The notes under the pieces are model-generated. The model worked only from the letters and a program-made list of their open reading frames with translations. It was not told the origin of the DNA and did not search any database. This document shows positions 23,690 through 36,397 of a stretch of DNA of 64,000 bases, piece after piece. Positions within the stretch are counted from its first letter, which is position 1. Every line of letters begins with the position of its first letter. The translations under genes and the position numbers were made by a program. Source of the stretch: Sequoia sempervirens (lineage: Eukaryota > Streptophyta > Pinopsida > Cupressales > Cupressaceae). The DNA is taken from positions 219,490,162 through 219,554,161 of the forward strand of contig VDFB02373365.1 of assembly GCA_007258455.2 (NCBI GenBank). The letters run 5' to 3'.

Positions 23690-24228
23690 TTTTGACCAAG
23701 TTAATGGCATGTTAATCCTTTCATTATCTTACATGACACTATATGTTAATCATACATCCATATTCAATATAAAAGAAATCACATACACAATCCAAGGTTG
23801 ATGACCTTCAAGTGCCAAGAGAACTAGTATATGTGCTTACCAATTTAGTAAGGGAGTTCATAGAAAATTATTTTGTATCTCAACCTTGTATATCATGATC
23901 TTACTATTCTTGACCATATCACCCATAAATTAATATTGAACATCAAATTTCATAGTAGGAACATGCTACTTGGGATTCTTATCCAAAAAAATAGCACTTT
24001 AACTATCACAAAAAATTATGACCATCTTGAAATTAAAACCAATGGCTAAACAAATTATTTGTTACCATAGTGCCTTCTTAGATGCATTTGTAGAAGCCAC
24101 CTATTCTAGTTTATTGGTGGAAAAAATAATTGTGGGTTGCCTCTTACTCATCCAACTAACTACACTACTAAATAGTTTGTAAACACATAGCCACTAGTTG
24201 ATTTTTGACTATCCAAGTCACTTTCACA
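23690..24228 (-). pseudogene. Ty1/copia RNase H and pol C-terminus, decayed
   Basis: On the minus strand the sequence follows the copia RNase H pattern. From 24228 downward: a DLDSQKSTSGYVF-like stretch, then SSVVSWMSKRQPTII, a degraded EAEY-like site, NASKKALW, and SAIFLDKNPK followed by HVPTMKFDVQY. This is the C-terminal end of copia Pol, which in the family degrades the RNA strand of the hybrid. Several in-frame stops interrupt it (about five). It abuts dispersed repeat B at about 24230 instead of the rest of RT, so the element was already chimeric when copied. Confidence 0.7.
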
Positions 24229-24229
24229 A

Positions 24230-25552
24230 TTTATTGTTGGAGAAGCCAATATAAAGGAAATAGAGTAACCTTCTACTAGTGAAAAAACTAATGCACAATA
24301 GGATGTGTATCATATAATATTAATATTATAAAATATGCAATCAAATCCTTGTGTATAAAGGTAAGGTAGAGGGGCTAGCAAGGTAGGACCGAATGGCCAA
24401 ATACCCCTCCAAAACTGCAACATGTCTAGGCTCAACTAAAAAGTGTTTGAACCTATGTTAAGTGTGAATGAACTAAGTTTATCAAAAGGTTAGTAAATGT
24501 GTCTCAACCATGTGAAGTGAGACAAAAATTAAAAAAAGTTCCTAACTGGATACTTAACTAGTGATTACATCAACCTAAGAAGTGTGATTAGCTAACTAGT
24601 TTGATAATTAATCTATTTCCACTAGCACTCCCTCTTAAGTGAAACTTAGGGATTAGTGTATGGAAAGATGATAAGGCATGATTACTAGATTATGTCAGAT
24701 AATCATGTACAAATCTGTCATAAATGAAGTAAAGGAGAAAACCTAGTGGAAAATAAAAGTCTTATCAATCAGAGAAATAACACAAGGAAAAACTACAAGT
24801 GAAGAAGACATAAGATGAAAGGGGGATTCATGATGATCCCCTAAGGAATACTTCTAACATGATCTACAATGAATGTTCCAGGCCCTATAGGAGATAAAAT
24901 AGAGAAGATCTTTGTGACCTCTTAAAAGATGAGAAGGAAAGAAATTGATGCAAATAAATGTGCCCTCTGAAAACTAAGATGAGAAGACAAACCATGCAGC
25001 CTCCCCTCAAAATGATGTATGTAGTGCTAGTGGAATCTATACACTAGATGTTGAGGATGATTCATGATCATAAAACAATATTTCTCCCCTTGGGAAGAGA
25101 CAACACCACAAATGTGTGCAAGATGACTTCACATTCTGAATAGGAATATGATTGAAGTAAGATGAATGTCTTTTAATTCTATACATCATCCAGAGATGTA
25201 GATGATGCCCTTGATGATATTTTTGAATGGAGATCAAAGATATCCAAGCCAATGTTGAACTGCAACAAATGTTGATAGGATGAATTAATTAACATAGACC
25301 ATTTAAGTATAGAAACCATGGATGTATGTTTACAATTGAATTGATGAGAATCCGATACTACTATAGACAATGTCAAAATGGATGATATTGTGTTGGATAT
25401 GTGAATGCATGAATATTTTTAGAATCGCTCACTATAGAATTTTATATAGGCAAGGAAAGAACAAGATCCAAATATGGAGTGATAACAATATTGATGATTT
25501 TCATTAGAGAGAATATTGATTTCCTCAATGGTGCATCTAAATCTGCAATGTG
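24230..25552 (-). repeat. Dispersed repeat B, copy 2, first part
   Basis: Matches 2390-3718 in order, with the same copia-like AAGGGGGAG-to-AGAGGGAG tract and TGTTAGTG-type LTR start (minus strand, near 24625; here the tract is slightly altered). It is interrupted at 25552 by the LTR element that follows. The last five bases, ATGTG (25548-25552), are the left copy of its target duplication. Short open frames at 25037-25376 are not conserved in copy 1. Confidence 0.6.
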
Positions 25553-27299
25553 TGTAGCGCTCAGGACATAATAAGCAAAAGCATTTTAAATTGTTGAATC
25601 TGTTTCAAAAGGTTTACAAGTAAATAATACCATTCATAATTTAAGCTTCCAAAATGAGCTCAATAAAAGAGAATTAAATTACATTTTATGTATATAAATA
25701 ATAACAATGTAATTTATCAAGATTATGCACATGGAAAAAGTACATCAATGAATTTTCATAAATACATATTCATCCATACTTGGAAGAGATCAATAATTCC
25801 AATAGAAACATCTTTTTCAATGCTACGTCATAAAACTTTAATTCTACACATCAATGTTACATTAGATTCTTTCATGGAATACTTCTATTTCAAAGTTTCA
25901 ATAATGAATGTCAAATACATATACATATACAATGGGGCTTTACAAGCCATTCCAGTATGATACACAAGTACATCAATAGCAAATAAAACTCTGATCCTCC
26001 AACCGCCGTGACACCATCGGTCTTCTTGCGTACTAGGGCCAAGAGTGTGATTCAAGCACCTTTTCCGCCCAACCACGAAGTACATGACTTCCCCGGGTTC
26101 CTTCCTAACTCAAAGGAATCCCCGGCCCTGCATAAAGGAGCCTAGCAACCTGACACAATAAAACAGGGGGGACTCTCGATGCATGCCTGGTGCCTATATG
26201 CATTTCTAACATGAGAAAACATATTTCTTGCAACAGGAGGTGGCAGAGACTCAAATACATATATTTCTAGGCTTTTAAAACAAATCAATCTATTTCAATG
26301 GTACAAGTGCTTGGCCAAGCATAAATAAAATAAACAAGTGGTAGTTTCATAAAAGGTAAAACTACCGTCTCTGTGGATCCACCTTCGGCATCCTGTCCCA
26401 GAAGTTACCAAAATACAATATAATAAAGTGCAAGAACAGAAAGTTGTGCATTTTTCCATGCATGTTTCATGCATTCTATTGATTCTAAAAGAATTTTCTT
26501 CATTTATCCACATTCCTGCAAAGATTGCTTTTCAAACTGATTTTCATGCATACTTAGGTTTCCAATGAGAGTTTCAAAACATCTTTTGAATTCCATTTGA
26601 ACAAAAGACAAAGGTTGTAAGTTTCAGTATTAAAATAACATCAGCTCTTTTCTCAGTAAATTTGCTCTGATTTGGTAAAGAAATCTGTTTTCATTTCCAA
26701 GCTACTCTCTTGAAGGTTCTTGACAAGTTTGGTTTTTCAAATGTAAAATGCATGTACATCATGATACTTTCAGTGTATAAACACAGGTAGAGGAATTAAT
26801 TTTCTGTATAGAACAGTGCTCTCAGATTTATGTATTTATCTTTATACTTTTAAAATTCAAGCTGATTTGAAAGTGGAATTCCCAATTTGCTATAGGTTTC
26901 TGGTTAACAGTAATATACAGAAACATGGCAATTCTTTCAAAATGACAGAGGTTTGGAAAACTTGTGTTTGAATTTTATATTGTATACCAATATTCAGAAA
27001 CTTACATCTGTATGTAAGCATAAGACAATGTCATAAAAAAGATCACCAATTTACATGGTTCTCAGAGGTACATTTTCTTATTTCCAGCTTCAAAATTGTT
27101 GAGATGTTTGTGTATATTTGACATAAATCATATCACATTCTGAAGATGGTTTTTCTGTTTAGATTTGCATTTATGCATATATATGTTTTTAAAGAAAAAG
27201 AAATACTGATTTTTATAACTGTTCTCACGTTTTCTGGCCGTGCACACAGAAAAGAGCATTATACAAGGTTCCAAGCAGGTGATAAGCACCCTAATGGTG

Positions 27300-27445
27300 C
27301 TGGGAGGCCTTTCCTCTCCCATGGGGAGGGCGCGGGCTGTGAGGAGGTCGCGCTCCCTCCATAGGCCACGACCTATGGAGGGTGTGATCCTCCCCATAGA
27401 GCCGTGCCCTTCCTATGGGAACGGCTGGGGATTAAAATCCCTACC
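27300..27445 (-). promoter_or_regulatory. GC-rich hairpin leader in the 3' LTR
   Basis: A GC-rich island with several inverted repeats. The clearest is 27355-27382, an 11-bp perfect stem (CCCTCCATAGG and its complement) with a 6-base loop. An adjacent GGGATTAAAATCCC palindrome includes a weak TATA-like core on the minus strand. The position parallels the GC-rich leader of the solo LTR at 7676-7815. Confidence 0.4.
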
Positions 27446-27561
27446 CTTACAGTAAAACAATTTCATAACACAAAGAAAGAATTCGCCCAACATTCAACTG
27501 CAATTAAATTTATTTCAAAGGAATTTTGAATTAATGTCTGGTAAAGGTTTTCTTGCAAGAT

Positions 27562-27655
27562 TATGTGTGTGTGTGTGTATATATATATGTATGTATATAT
27601 GCAGGGGAATACAGATTCCTGTGTATATATATATATATTTATATATATATATGGT
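27562..27655. repeat. Microsatellite (GT)n/(TA)n
   Basis: GTGTGTGTGTGT runs into TATATATA tracts, interrupted by a short unique piece. The matching tract in the other LTR (about 34938-35006) is of different length, a usual sign of replication slippage after insertion. Confidence 0.8.
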
Positions 27656-29042
27656 TTCAGTTCTTTTCTCTCACAAATTTTTTTGTACTAAAGAATAACA
27701 ATTGAGGGCAGTTTAATGATATGCAACTTTTGCAACAGAATGTAACCCTGATCTAGAAGAAAGAGATTGGGTATTTTCTCTATAATGCAACAAATGAGAA
27801 AAAGGTTTTTACCCAGATTCAAAAATAAAACTGGAAGACATTTCTCAGATATTTGTATTCATTTTCATAGAATGATGCATACAATTTCTCCAATTTCTTA
27901 CTGAAATTCAAACTGGTTTAAAAGCAAAAAATGGAAATAACCTGGAAAATTTCTCCCGTTGTAGATGTCCAAAATTACCTTTTTGTCTCCTCCTTCAAGA
28001 GCCCTGGTTATGTGTCTGAATAATGTTCTCTTCTCTCCCCTTAAAGCTTTATTTCTTCTTCCGAGAGTCATGCAGACCATTTTAAAATGATAGATGTGTA
28101 TTTTTCTTGATAAATTTTACATGCAAAATAAAGAGGTAGCCACTTGCCAAGAGCATTGTTGGTTTTAAGGAGAATTTCCCAGAGCCTAAAGTTTTCTCGG
28201 GGCTATTCATTTTTTCCTTCTCCAAATTTTTGGCTAAGGTTTAAACATATGCAAACAAAGATATTTCACTTTATTCTTAATTTCCTAATTAGATAAAATT
28301 AAATAAACAGATTCTCTATTATTGCACAAAAAATGGAATATACTAAATAAAATAAATCATAAATCTTTCCATAACTTTAATTGATAATTAATTTATATTT
28401 ATGATATTATTTCTATTATTTATTTATTCAGATCTAAAATAAATATTTTACCTCACTTATAAATAATTCATCATTTAATTAACAAAATAAAGATAGGATT
28501 TGAAACCATAAAGCATTTAAAACTTAAAATTAATAATTAATAGTTAAGTTGTATTTATTGCTTTTATTTATTATTTTATTTATTTTAATCGACTATTATT
28601 TAATTCACCAATAATTCAAGACAATCATTTTGAAAGTGACATTGCCTAAATGCAATCTACATGAGTCTAGGTGTTGTGTGTGTGTGTGGTCGAGAGTACT
28701 GCTATTTTACCCTGTCGAGAAGCTAACCTCCTTTTCCTCAATCACAATCTTGGTCTTCGACCACCTGCAACTCAAGTGCACTCAGGCAGACAACAAAAGA
28801 ATGAATTAGTATCTGATATAGATATATATCAAAGCAATATTTTCAATAAATATTTCTATTCTATCTTGCTTAATCTTTGAAATAAAACGCATTCAAAATT
28901 ACTTTCAAAAGTAAACACTTTTCTCATTACCACACACCAAAGCATCATAGTATGTCATATTACTTCAAGCACACACAATAATCCATAGAAAAAATCCACA
29001 CAAAGCCAAGAGAAAAACAACATCAAAGTCTGAGACGTGACA

Positions 29043-29055
29043 TCCTTCCCCACTT
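29043..29055 (-). other. Polypurine tract of the 10.8-kb element
   Basis: On the minus strand, AAGTGGGGAAGGA directly before TGTCACG. Defines the 3' LTR start and the minus orientation. Confidence 0.7.
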
Positions 29056-32000
29056 GGAAGAGACATCGTCTCGATGTCTAAAAGAAAATCGACACAATAG
29101 AGTTTGAAGTATTAGTGTATCATAGTCACAATATGCATAAAAATAAAAGTAAGCTATAATCTCAAATGAGGAAAATATTTGTCAATGTCATCTCCATTTT
29201 CCTAGGTGGTATTATCCATCGAATATTGGTCCCACTGGACCCTGTACTCCACAATATCATGGTTTTGTAACTGAACATTGCGCCTCCCAGAATCCTGGTG
29301 GGCTCCGCTAACACCACCCCTGAATCCTGCTAAGTGTGCCAGTCATGCACACCACACATATGGTATTACTACCATCCAATTATCTCCAAGTAACAAATAG
29401 CTCTTGCACCAAAGCTTATAAGAATAATATCATATCATTCAAGCATGAGTATTTAATCACTCACATTAGTACAAGTATAGAGATCATTTCAATTTCAAGT
29501 ACAAATATCAGTATAGTTAAGGAAACAATTTTCTATGCTATGGGTACAAACACCCATACAGACTTGTCATCGCACAAAGCATGAGAAGTACATTATTGCA
29601 CCAGCACCATTCTCATATAATACACATATAAGTACCTTTACTAAAAGAAAAACAATCAGGCATACATGATTCACCTTATCAATCATTCATACCTTATCTG
29701 CAAGACAAGTCGAGAAAACTTATCTAAACATCCTTACCATTGAAGGCCTTTAAGGCATCTCGACTTTTTGTTCTTCAAAAATCTCGTGGATTCTACAAGA
29801 TCCATATCCTCAACCATCAACTTTCCCAAAGCCAAGTACCATAATGAACATCCTTTCCTTTAAAACATCCCTTCTTAGGTTTCCTACCTTCGAGAAGGCT
29901 CAACCAAGATTATCTATTATTATCCAATTTATTTACTTCACATATAAATTACAAATAGAAAAACAACTGCAAAGGTGCTCCAACGAGGTCCAATCCAACC
30001 GTCAAACACACCGACTATTCAGAGACTAGGACACTTGCAATCCATTCCTTTGATCATTCTGATTTTTGAACTTTCTCTTCTTATATATTTAGTGCCCTTC
30101 ATCTTACTTGAATTACACTTCATTGATTTCATCTTTTCCATCTTACTTATTAGGTATTCCTTAATCAATCCATATTTTACTTCCATTACTAGCTATTGGT
30201 TTATTCTAGTTTAGAACATCTTTTAGTAACTTCCTCATCCATTTTTAGTTCTACAACACTTTTATTATCCCTTTTTTTTTAACAATTCACTCTATACATC
30301 AAACTTCAATCAACATTTCCAATCTTGCCTTTCTCTTCTCATCCCACACTATTTTTCTTGTCTCAAGGGTTTCTCCTCCCTTTCAACTTCCATTACTATT
30401 ATATTGTCATTTTAGTCTTTCATTCTTCCATTCAAACTTTATGTTACCACAACATCTCACATTTTATTAATTAATACAAAGCTATGAGGAATTTCCATTC
30501 CTATGTCCTTATCCATCCTAAAATATCTTCTTTTGGTCTAACAATACATGTTGCCAAAATGTTTCTTTGCTGTACCCTTTCACCACCTACAACATCTCTC
30601 TACTTTCCATTTGTGTTCCATTGCATCCACCTTAATTTAAGTTCACTACACAACTACTTTGCTTTCTCAACTAACATTCCTCCTACCACTACCCATTATT
30701 TCAATATAAACAAAACAAGTTTTTCTCAAAACTCATGGAATATAATTAGGAGTCAATCCTTAAAGCATGTTCTCAATTTTCCTTTGTACTATCTAGACAT
30801 GATGTCCTCCCATATAGTAATACCAATGTTCAAAAATTTCTTATCATTTCAAAATTAAATACTTACAGTATCAGACAACATATTAAGGAATTCACTCTAT
30901 CATAATTCTATCAACATACATACCGGGAACTGAAGCATTCTTTGTATTATACCCCCTCATACAGTCTATCAGAGGTCCATCATGGACATGATAGAGCACA
31001 TAACATGAAACTTGATGAACAATTTAAAACATTCAAGCATAGCCACCATTTAGAAAAATTAAATCAAATCCAAGGAAAAGAAAAGTCGATTTCAACAATA
31101 AGGCATAAAATGTGCACCATTTCAACATTAATTCACACATGACCATAATGGTCGCAAGATAAATAAGTATCGAAAATTTGATGGCTATACTTACTCATGC
31201 ACATAAATAAAAATTCAACTTTGGCCTACACGCCATTCAATAAATTGAACAAAAACAATAAAATAAATAAGTAAATAATAAATAAAATATCAAAATTTTC
31301 AAGTTACATAACATATGAACTGTGTGACTAACTCTAGTCACCAAAGAGGGAGTACAATACCAAACCATACCTGGATTTCAAAATCCAAGGTAAGTAAGAG
31401 AGCACATTCAATCATAGTGAACAATGAGTCATCTAAGACCCAGTCACACAAAACAAGAGATCCATTCTACTTCACCATCCAACATCGCTAAAGATGCCAA
31501 ACAACAACAAAAAAAATTCATCCCTTTCAAGGGAATTTCAATCGCCACGTAATAACACACATGGTCAAATGCTAGAGAACATCCACAACCCAAGGTATCC
31601 AAATGCTTCATTCTCACAATGAAAAGCAATTACCAATTCCCACTTTATAGATATACACCATTCATATGGATAACGCATTACTACAACATTCACACATTAA
31701 TTGCATGAAGTTCTCGTTCGCACAAATAAATATGCCAAAACACACATACAAGGAATATGAAAATAAAAATTATTCAAGTGTGTCACTCACACAAGGTAAG
31801 TATACCATTTCTAACATAATATGAAGAACAAGCTCGAGCACTTTACTCGCACCAACCATAGACAATCATAAGTGCATTACTCGCACATTATACATGTATA
31901 TATGCAAAGTGCCTAACTCACACGATGCATTACTCACACCAAACATAAATCAAACACATTATTCATGTATATATGCAAAGTGCCTAACTCACATGATGCA

Positions 32001-32908
32001 TTACTCACACTAAATATAAATCAAACAGGAGTGCATTACTCACACAATATATGCTACGTGCATATTCATAAATATATCATTTATATAAATCTAGCACATA
32101 GGACTCATAAGGTCTCACAAAATCAAAACTCATGTCTTGTCAATAAGACTGATAATGATAACTTATCTGAGCAAACTTTTTCTCGTAGGACCATATCAAA
32201 GACTCCAAAGGAGACTTAACTTGCATTCACTAAAGATCGCAAGGATCATACACACATCCCGATTAGGAAAGAACAAACATTATCTAAAAATCAGCTTACT
32301 CATAATCAAATACCTTTACCATTGTAGACATCCTTCTTGGATTCTCTTCTTCCTTAAAGCATCGTCTAAGGTTTAAACCATTAATGGTCGTAGGTGATTG
32401 TTCTTTCTACTTGTCTTAATATATGCATATTTTATTTTTACCTCTAGTAACCTTGTAACTTATCCTTTTAGATCATAGTCATTTTCCCTTTATGTCCTCA
32501 AAGAGACCTCTTTTCTCAATATTTCTCTATTCTACATCATCACTTCATGGGTTGTCATCACATGGTCTTAGCCATCTTGGCTCAGGTATATCCATCACAA
32601 TATCTAAACCCTTTTTAAAGGTACAATCTCCAATCCTTGCTTCGACCATGACATTATTCCTACTAAGGATTCTTTTGAAAATGCCACTAAACTGATGAGT
32701 ACTCTCAACTAATATAGTCATACCATGTCTAATCTTCTTGGTTCTCAACTTAACCATCCAAGACTCATTGAGGTTCCAACTCATCAAAGAAATCTTTGAC
32801 CCAAGATAGGGTGCTAATTCACTCGATGCTCTTACAAATTTAGGTCATCAACAGGTTCACATTGCAACCTATAGTGTAGAAGCCTTGAGGTCTAAGTGTT
32901 GAACCTAT
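29056..32908 (-). mobile_element. Non-coding internal region of the 10.8-kb LTR element
   Basis: About 3.85 kb between polypurine tract and primer site with no recognisable gag, protease, RT, RNase H or integrase on either strand. The longest frames (30484-30858 plus, 124 codons; 32545-32787 minus, 80 codons) match nothing I know, and the plus-strand one is antisense to the element. A tandem repeat lies at about 31893-32050. A large LTR element with a non-coding interior fits the LARD type, which must borrow enzymes from a relative. Confidence 0.7.
31893..32050. repeat. Tandem repeat, about 81-bp unit
   Basis: Two units starting CATGTATATATGCAAAGTGC at 31893 and 31974. The sub-motif TGCATTACTC(A/G)CAC occurs five times between about 31870 and 32045. 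Located inside the non-coding interior of the LTR element. Confidence 0.65.
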
Positions 32909-32921
32909 GGCTCTGATACCA
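32909..32921 (-). other. Primer binding site of the 10.8-kb element
   Basis: On the minus strand TGGTATCAGAGCC, an exact match to the common plant primer site pairing with initiator-Met tRNA. It lies three bases from the LTR at 32925. Confidence 0.9.
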
Positions 32922-32924
32922 AGA

Positions 32925-35900
32925 TGTAGCGCTCAGGAGACAATAAGCAAAAGCATTTTAAATTGTTCAATCCGTTTCAAAACGTTTACAAGTAAATAAT
33001 ACCATTCAAAAAGCTTCCAAAATGAGCTCAATATAAGAGAATTAAATTGCATTTTATGTATATAAATAATAACAATGTAATTTATCAAGATTATGCACAT
33101 GGAAAAAGTACATCAATGAATTTTCATAAATACATATTCATCCATACTCGGAAGAGATCAATAATTCCAATAGAAACATCTTTTTCAATGCTACGTCATA
33201 AAACTTTAATTCTACACATCAATGTTACATTAGATTCTTTCATGCAATACTTCTATTTCAAAGTTTCAACAATGAATGTCAAATACATATACATATACAA
33301 TGGGGCTTTACAAGCCATTCCAGTATGATACACAAGTACATCAATAGCAAATAAAACTTTGATCCTCCAACCGCCATGACACCATCGGTCTTCTTGTGAG
33401 CTGGGGCCAAGAGTGTGATTCAGGCGCCTTTTCCGCCCAACCACGAAGTACATGACTTCCCCGGGTTCCTTCCTAACTCAAAGGAATCCACGACCCTGCA
33501 TAAAGGAGCCTAGCAACCTGACACAATAAAATAGGAGGGAACTCTCGATGCATGCCTGGTGCCTATATGCATTTCTAACATGAGAAAACATATTTCTTGC
33601 AACAGGAGGTGGCAGAGACTCAAATACATATATTTCTAGTCTTTTAAAACAAATCCATCTATTTCAATTGTACAAGTGCTTGGCCAAGCATAAATAAAAT
33701 AAACAAGTGGTAGTTTCAGAAAAGGTAAAACTACCGTCTCTGTGGATCCACCTTCGGCATCCTGTCCCGGAAGTTACCAAAATATAGTATGATAAAGTGC
33801 AAGAACAGAAAGTTGTGCATTTTTCCATACATGTTTCATGCATTCTATTGATTCTAAAAGAATTTTCTTCATTTATCCACATTCATGCAAAGATTTCTTT
33901 TCAAACTGATTTTCATGCATACTTAGGTTTCCAATGAGAGTTTTAAAACATCTTTTGAATTCCATTTGAACAAAAGAGAAAGGTTGTAAGTTTCAGTATT
34001 AAAATAACATCGGCTCTTTTCTCAATAAATTTGCTTTGATTTGGTAAAGAAATATGTTTTCATTTCCAAGCTACTCTCTTGAAGGTTCTTGACAATTTTG
34101 GTTTTTCAAATGTAAAATGCATGTACATCATGATACTTCAAGAACAGTGTACGAACACAGGTAGAGGAATTAATTTTCTGTATAGAACAATGTTCTCAGA
34201 TTTATGTATTTATCTTTATACTTTTAAAATTCAAGCTGATTTGAAAGTGGAATTCCCAATTTGCTATAGGTTTCTGGTTAACAGTAATATAGAGAAACAG
34301 GGCAATTCTTTCAGAATGACAGAGGTTTGGAAAACTTGTGTTTGAATTTTATATTGTATATAATTATTCAGAAACTTACATCTGTATGTAAGCATAAGAC
34401 AATGTGATAAAAAAGATAACCAATTTACATGGTTCTCAGAGGTACATTTTCTTATTTCCAGCTTCAAAATTGTTGAGATGTTTGTGTATATTTGACAGAA
34501 ATCATATCACATTCTGAAGATGGTTTTTCTGTTTAGATTTGCATTTATGCATATATATGTTTTTAAAGAAAAAGAAATACTGATTTTTATAATTGTTCTC
34601 ACATTTTCTGGCTGTGCACACAAAAAAGAGCATTATACAAGGTTCCAAGCAGGTGATAAGCACCCTAATGGTGCTGGGAGGCCTTGCCTCTCCCATGGGG
34701 AGGGCGCGGGCTGTGAGGAGGTCGCGCCCCCTCCACAGGCCACGGCCTGTGGAGGGTGCGAGCCTCCCCACAGAGCTATGCCCTTCCTATGGGAAGGGTT
34801 GGGGATTAAAATCCCTCCCCTTACAGTAAAACAATTTCATAACACAAAGAAAGAATTCGCCCAACATTCAACTGCAATTAAATTTATTTCAAAAGGATTT
34901 CAAATTAATGTCTGGTAAAGGTTTTCTTGCAAGATTATGTGTGTGTGTATATATATATATATATGTATATATGCACGGGAATACAGATTCTTGTGTATAT
35001 ATATATGGTTTCAGATCTTTTCTCTCACAAATTTTTTTGTACTAAAGAATAACAATTGAGGGCAATTTAATGATATGCAGCTTTTGCAACAGAATGTAAC
35101 CCTGATCTGGAAGAAAGAGATTGGGTATTTTCTCTATAATGCAACAAATGAGAAAAAGGTTTTTACCCAAATTCAAAAATAAAATTGGAAGACATTTCTT
35201 AGATATTTGTATTCATTTTCATAGAATGATGCATATAATTTCTCCAATTTCTTACTGAAATTCAAACTGGTTTAAAATCAAAGAATGGAAATAACCTGGC
35301 AGATTTCTCCTGTTGCAGATGTCCAGAATTACCTTTTTGTCTCCTCCTTCTAGAGCCCTGGTTATGTGTCTGAATAATGTTCTCTTCTCTCCCCTTAAAG
35401 CTTTATTTCTTCTTCTGAGAGTCATGCAGACCATTTTAAAATGACAGATGTGTATTTTTCTTGATAAATTTTACATGCAAAATAAAGAGGTAGCCACTTG
35501 CCAAGAGTATTGTTGGTTTTAAGGAGAATTTCCCAGAGCCCAAAGTTTTCTCGGGGCTGTTCATTTTTTTCCTTCTCCAAATTTTGGGCTAAGGTTTAAA
35601 CATATGCAAACAAAGATATTTCACTTTATTCTTAATTTCCTAATTAGATAAAAGTAAATAAACAGATTTTCTATTATTGCACAGAAAATGGAATATACTA
35701 AATAAAATAAATCATAAATCTTTCCATAACTTTAATTGATAATTAATTTATTTTTATGATATTATTTTTATTATTTATTTATTCAGATCTAAAATAAATA
35801 TTTTACCTCACTTATAAATAATTCATCATTTAATGAACAAAATAAAGATAGGATTTGAAACCATAAAGCATTTAAAACTTAAAATTAATAATTAATAGTT

Positions 35901-36397
35901 AAGTTGTATTTATTGCTTTTATTTATTATTTTATTTATTTTAATCGACTATTATTTAATTCACCAATAATTCAAGACAATCATTTTGAAAGTGACATTGC
36001 CTAAATGCAATCTACATGAGTCTAGGTGTTGTGTGTGTGTGTGGTCGAGAGTACCCCTGTTTTACCCTGTCGAGAAGCTAACCTCCTTTTCCTCAATCAC
36101 ACTCTTGGTCTTCGACCACCTGCAACTCAAGTGCACTCAGGCACACAACAAAAGAATGAATTAGTATCCGATATAGATATATATCAAAGCAATATTTTCA
36201 ATAAATATTTCTATTCTATCTTGCTTAATCTTTCAAATAAAACACATTCAAAATTACTTTCAAAAGTAAACACTTTTCTCATTACCACACACCAAAGCAT
36301 CATAGTATGTCATATTACTTCAAGCACACACAATAATTCATAGAACAAATCCACACAAAGCCAAGAGAAAAACAACATCAAAGTCTGAGACGTGACA
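32925..36397 (-). mobile_element. 5' LTR of the 10.8-kb minus-strand LTR retrotransposon
   Basis: Minus strand TGTCACGTCTCAG (36397) to CTGAGCGCTACA (32925), 3473 bp, next to an exact primer binding site. The right flank ATATG (36398-36402) pairs with ATGTG (25548-25552), one mismatch. The empty site in repeat B copy 1, near 3720, reads ATGTG once. Differences from the other LTR are scattered substitutions plus microsatellite length changes. Confidence 0.9.
34675..34810 (-). promoter_or_regulatory. GC-rich hairpin leader in the 5' LTR
   Basis: Counterpart of 27300-27445. The central hairpin at 34729-34756 is a 13-bp perfect stem with a 2-base loop. Relative to the other LTR, paired positions differ on both arms, so each LTR keeps its stem. 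Confidence 0.4.

Larger units (their letters stand above)
25553..29042 (-). mobile_element. 3' LTR of a 10.8-kb minus-strand LTR retrotransposon without pol
   Basis: Read on the minus strand it starts TGTCACGTCTCAG at 29042 and ends CTGAGCGCTACA at 25553, 3490 bp. By eye it is very similar to 32925-36397 over its whole length. Immediately outside on the minus strand is a purine tract (AAGTGGGGAAGGA, about 29043-29055), which makes this the 3' LTR. The open frames inside (25688-25960, 27128-27455, 28671-28880 and others) recur in the other LTR simply because the LTRs are copies; none has a known domain. Confidence 0.9.

Noticed and set aside
25688..25960. 90-codon frame repeated almost exactly at 33047-33328, as if a conserved gene pair
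   Set aside because: Both lie at the same position in the two LTRs of one element; the similarity is due to LTR duplication.
27128..27397. Frames on both strands repeated at 34502-34918
   Set aside because: Also LTR copies; they overlap the GC-rich hairpin region and contain no known domain.
30484..30858. 124-codon plus-strand frame in the LTR element interior
   Set aside because: It is antisense to the element's orientation, rich in Phe/Ser/Thr/His from pyrimidine-rich DNA, and has no recognisable motif.
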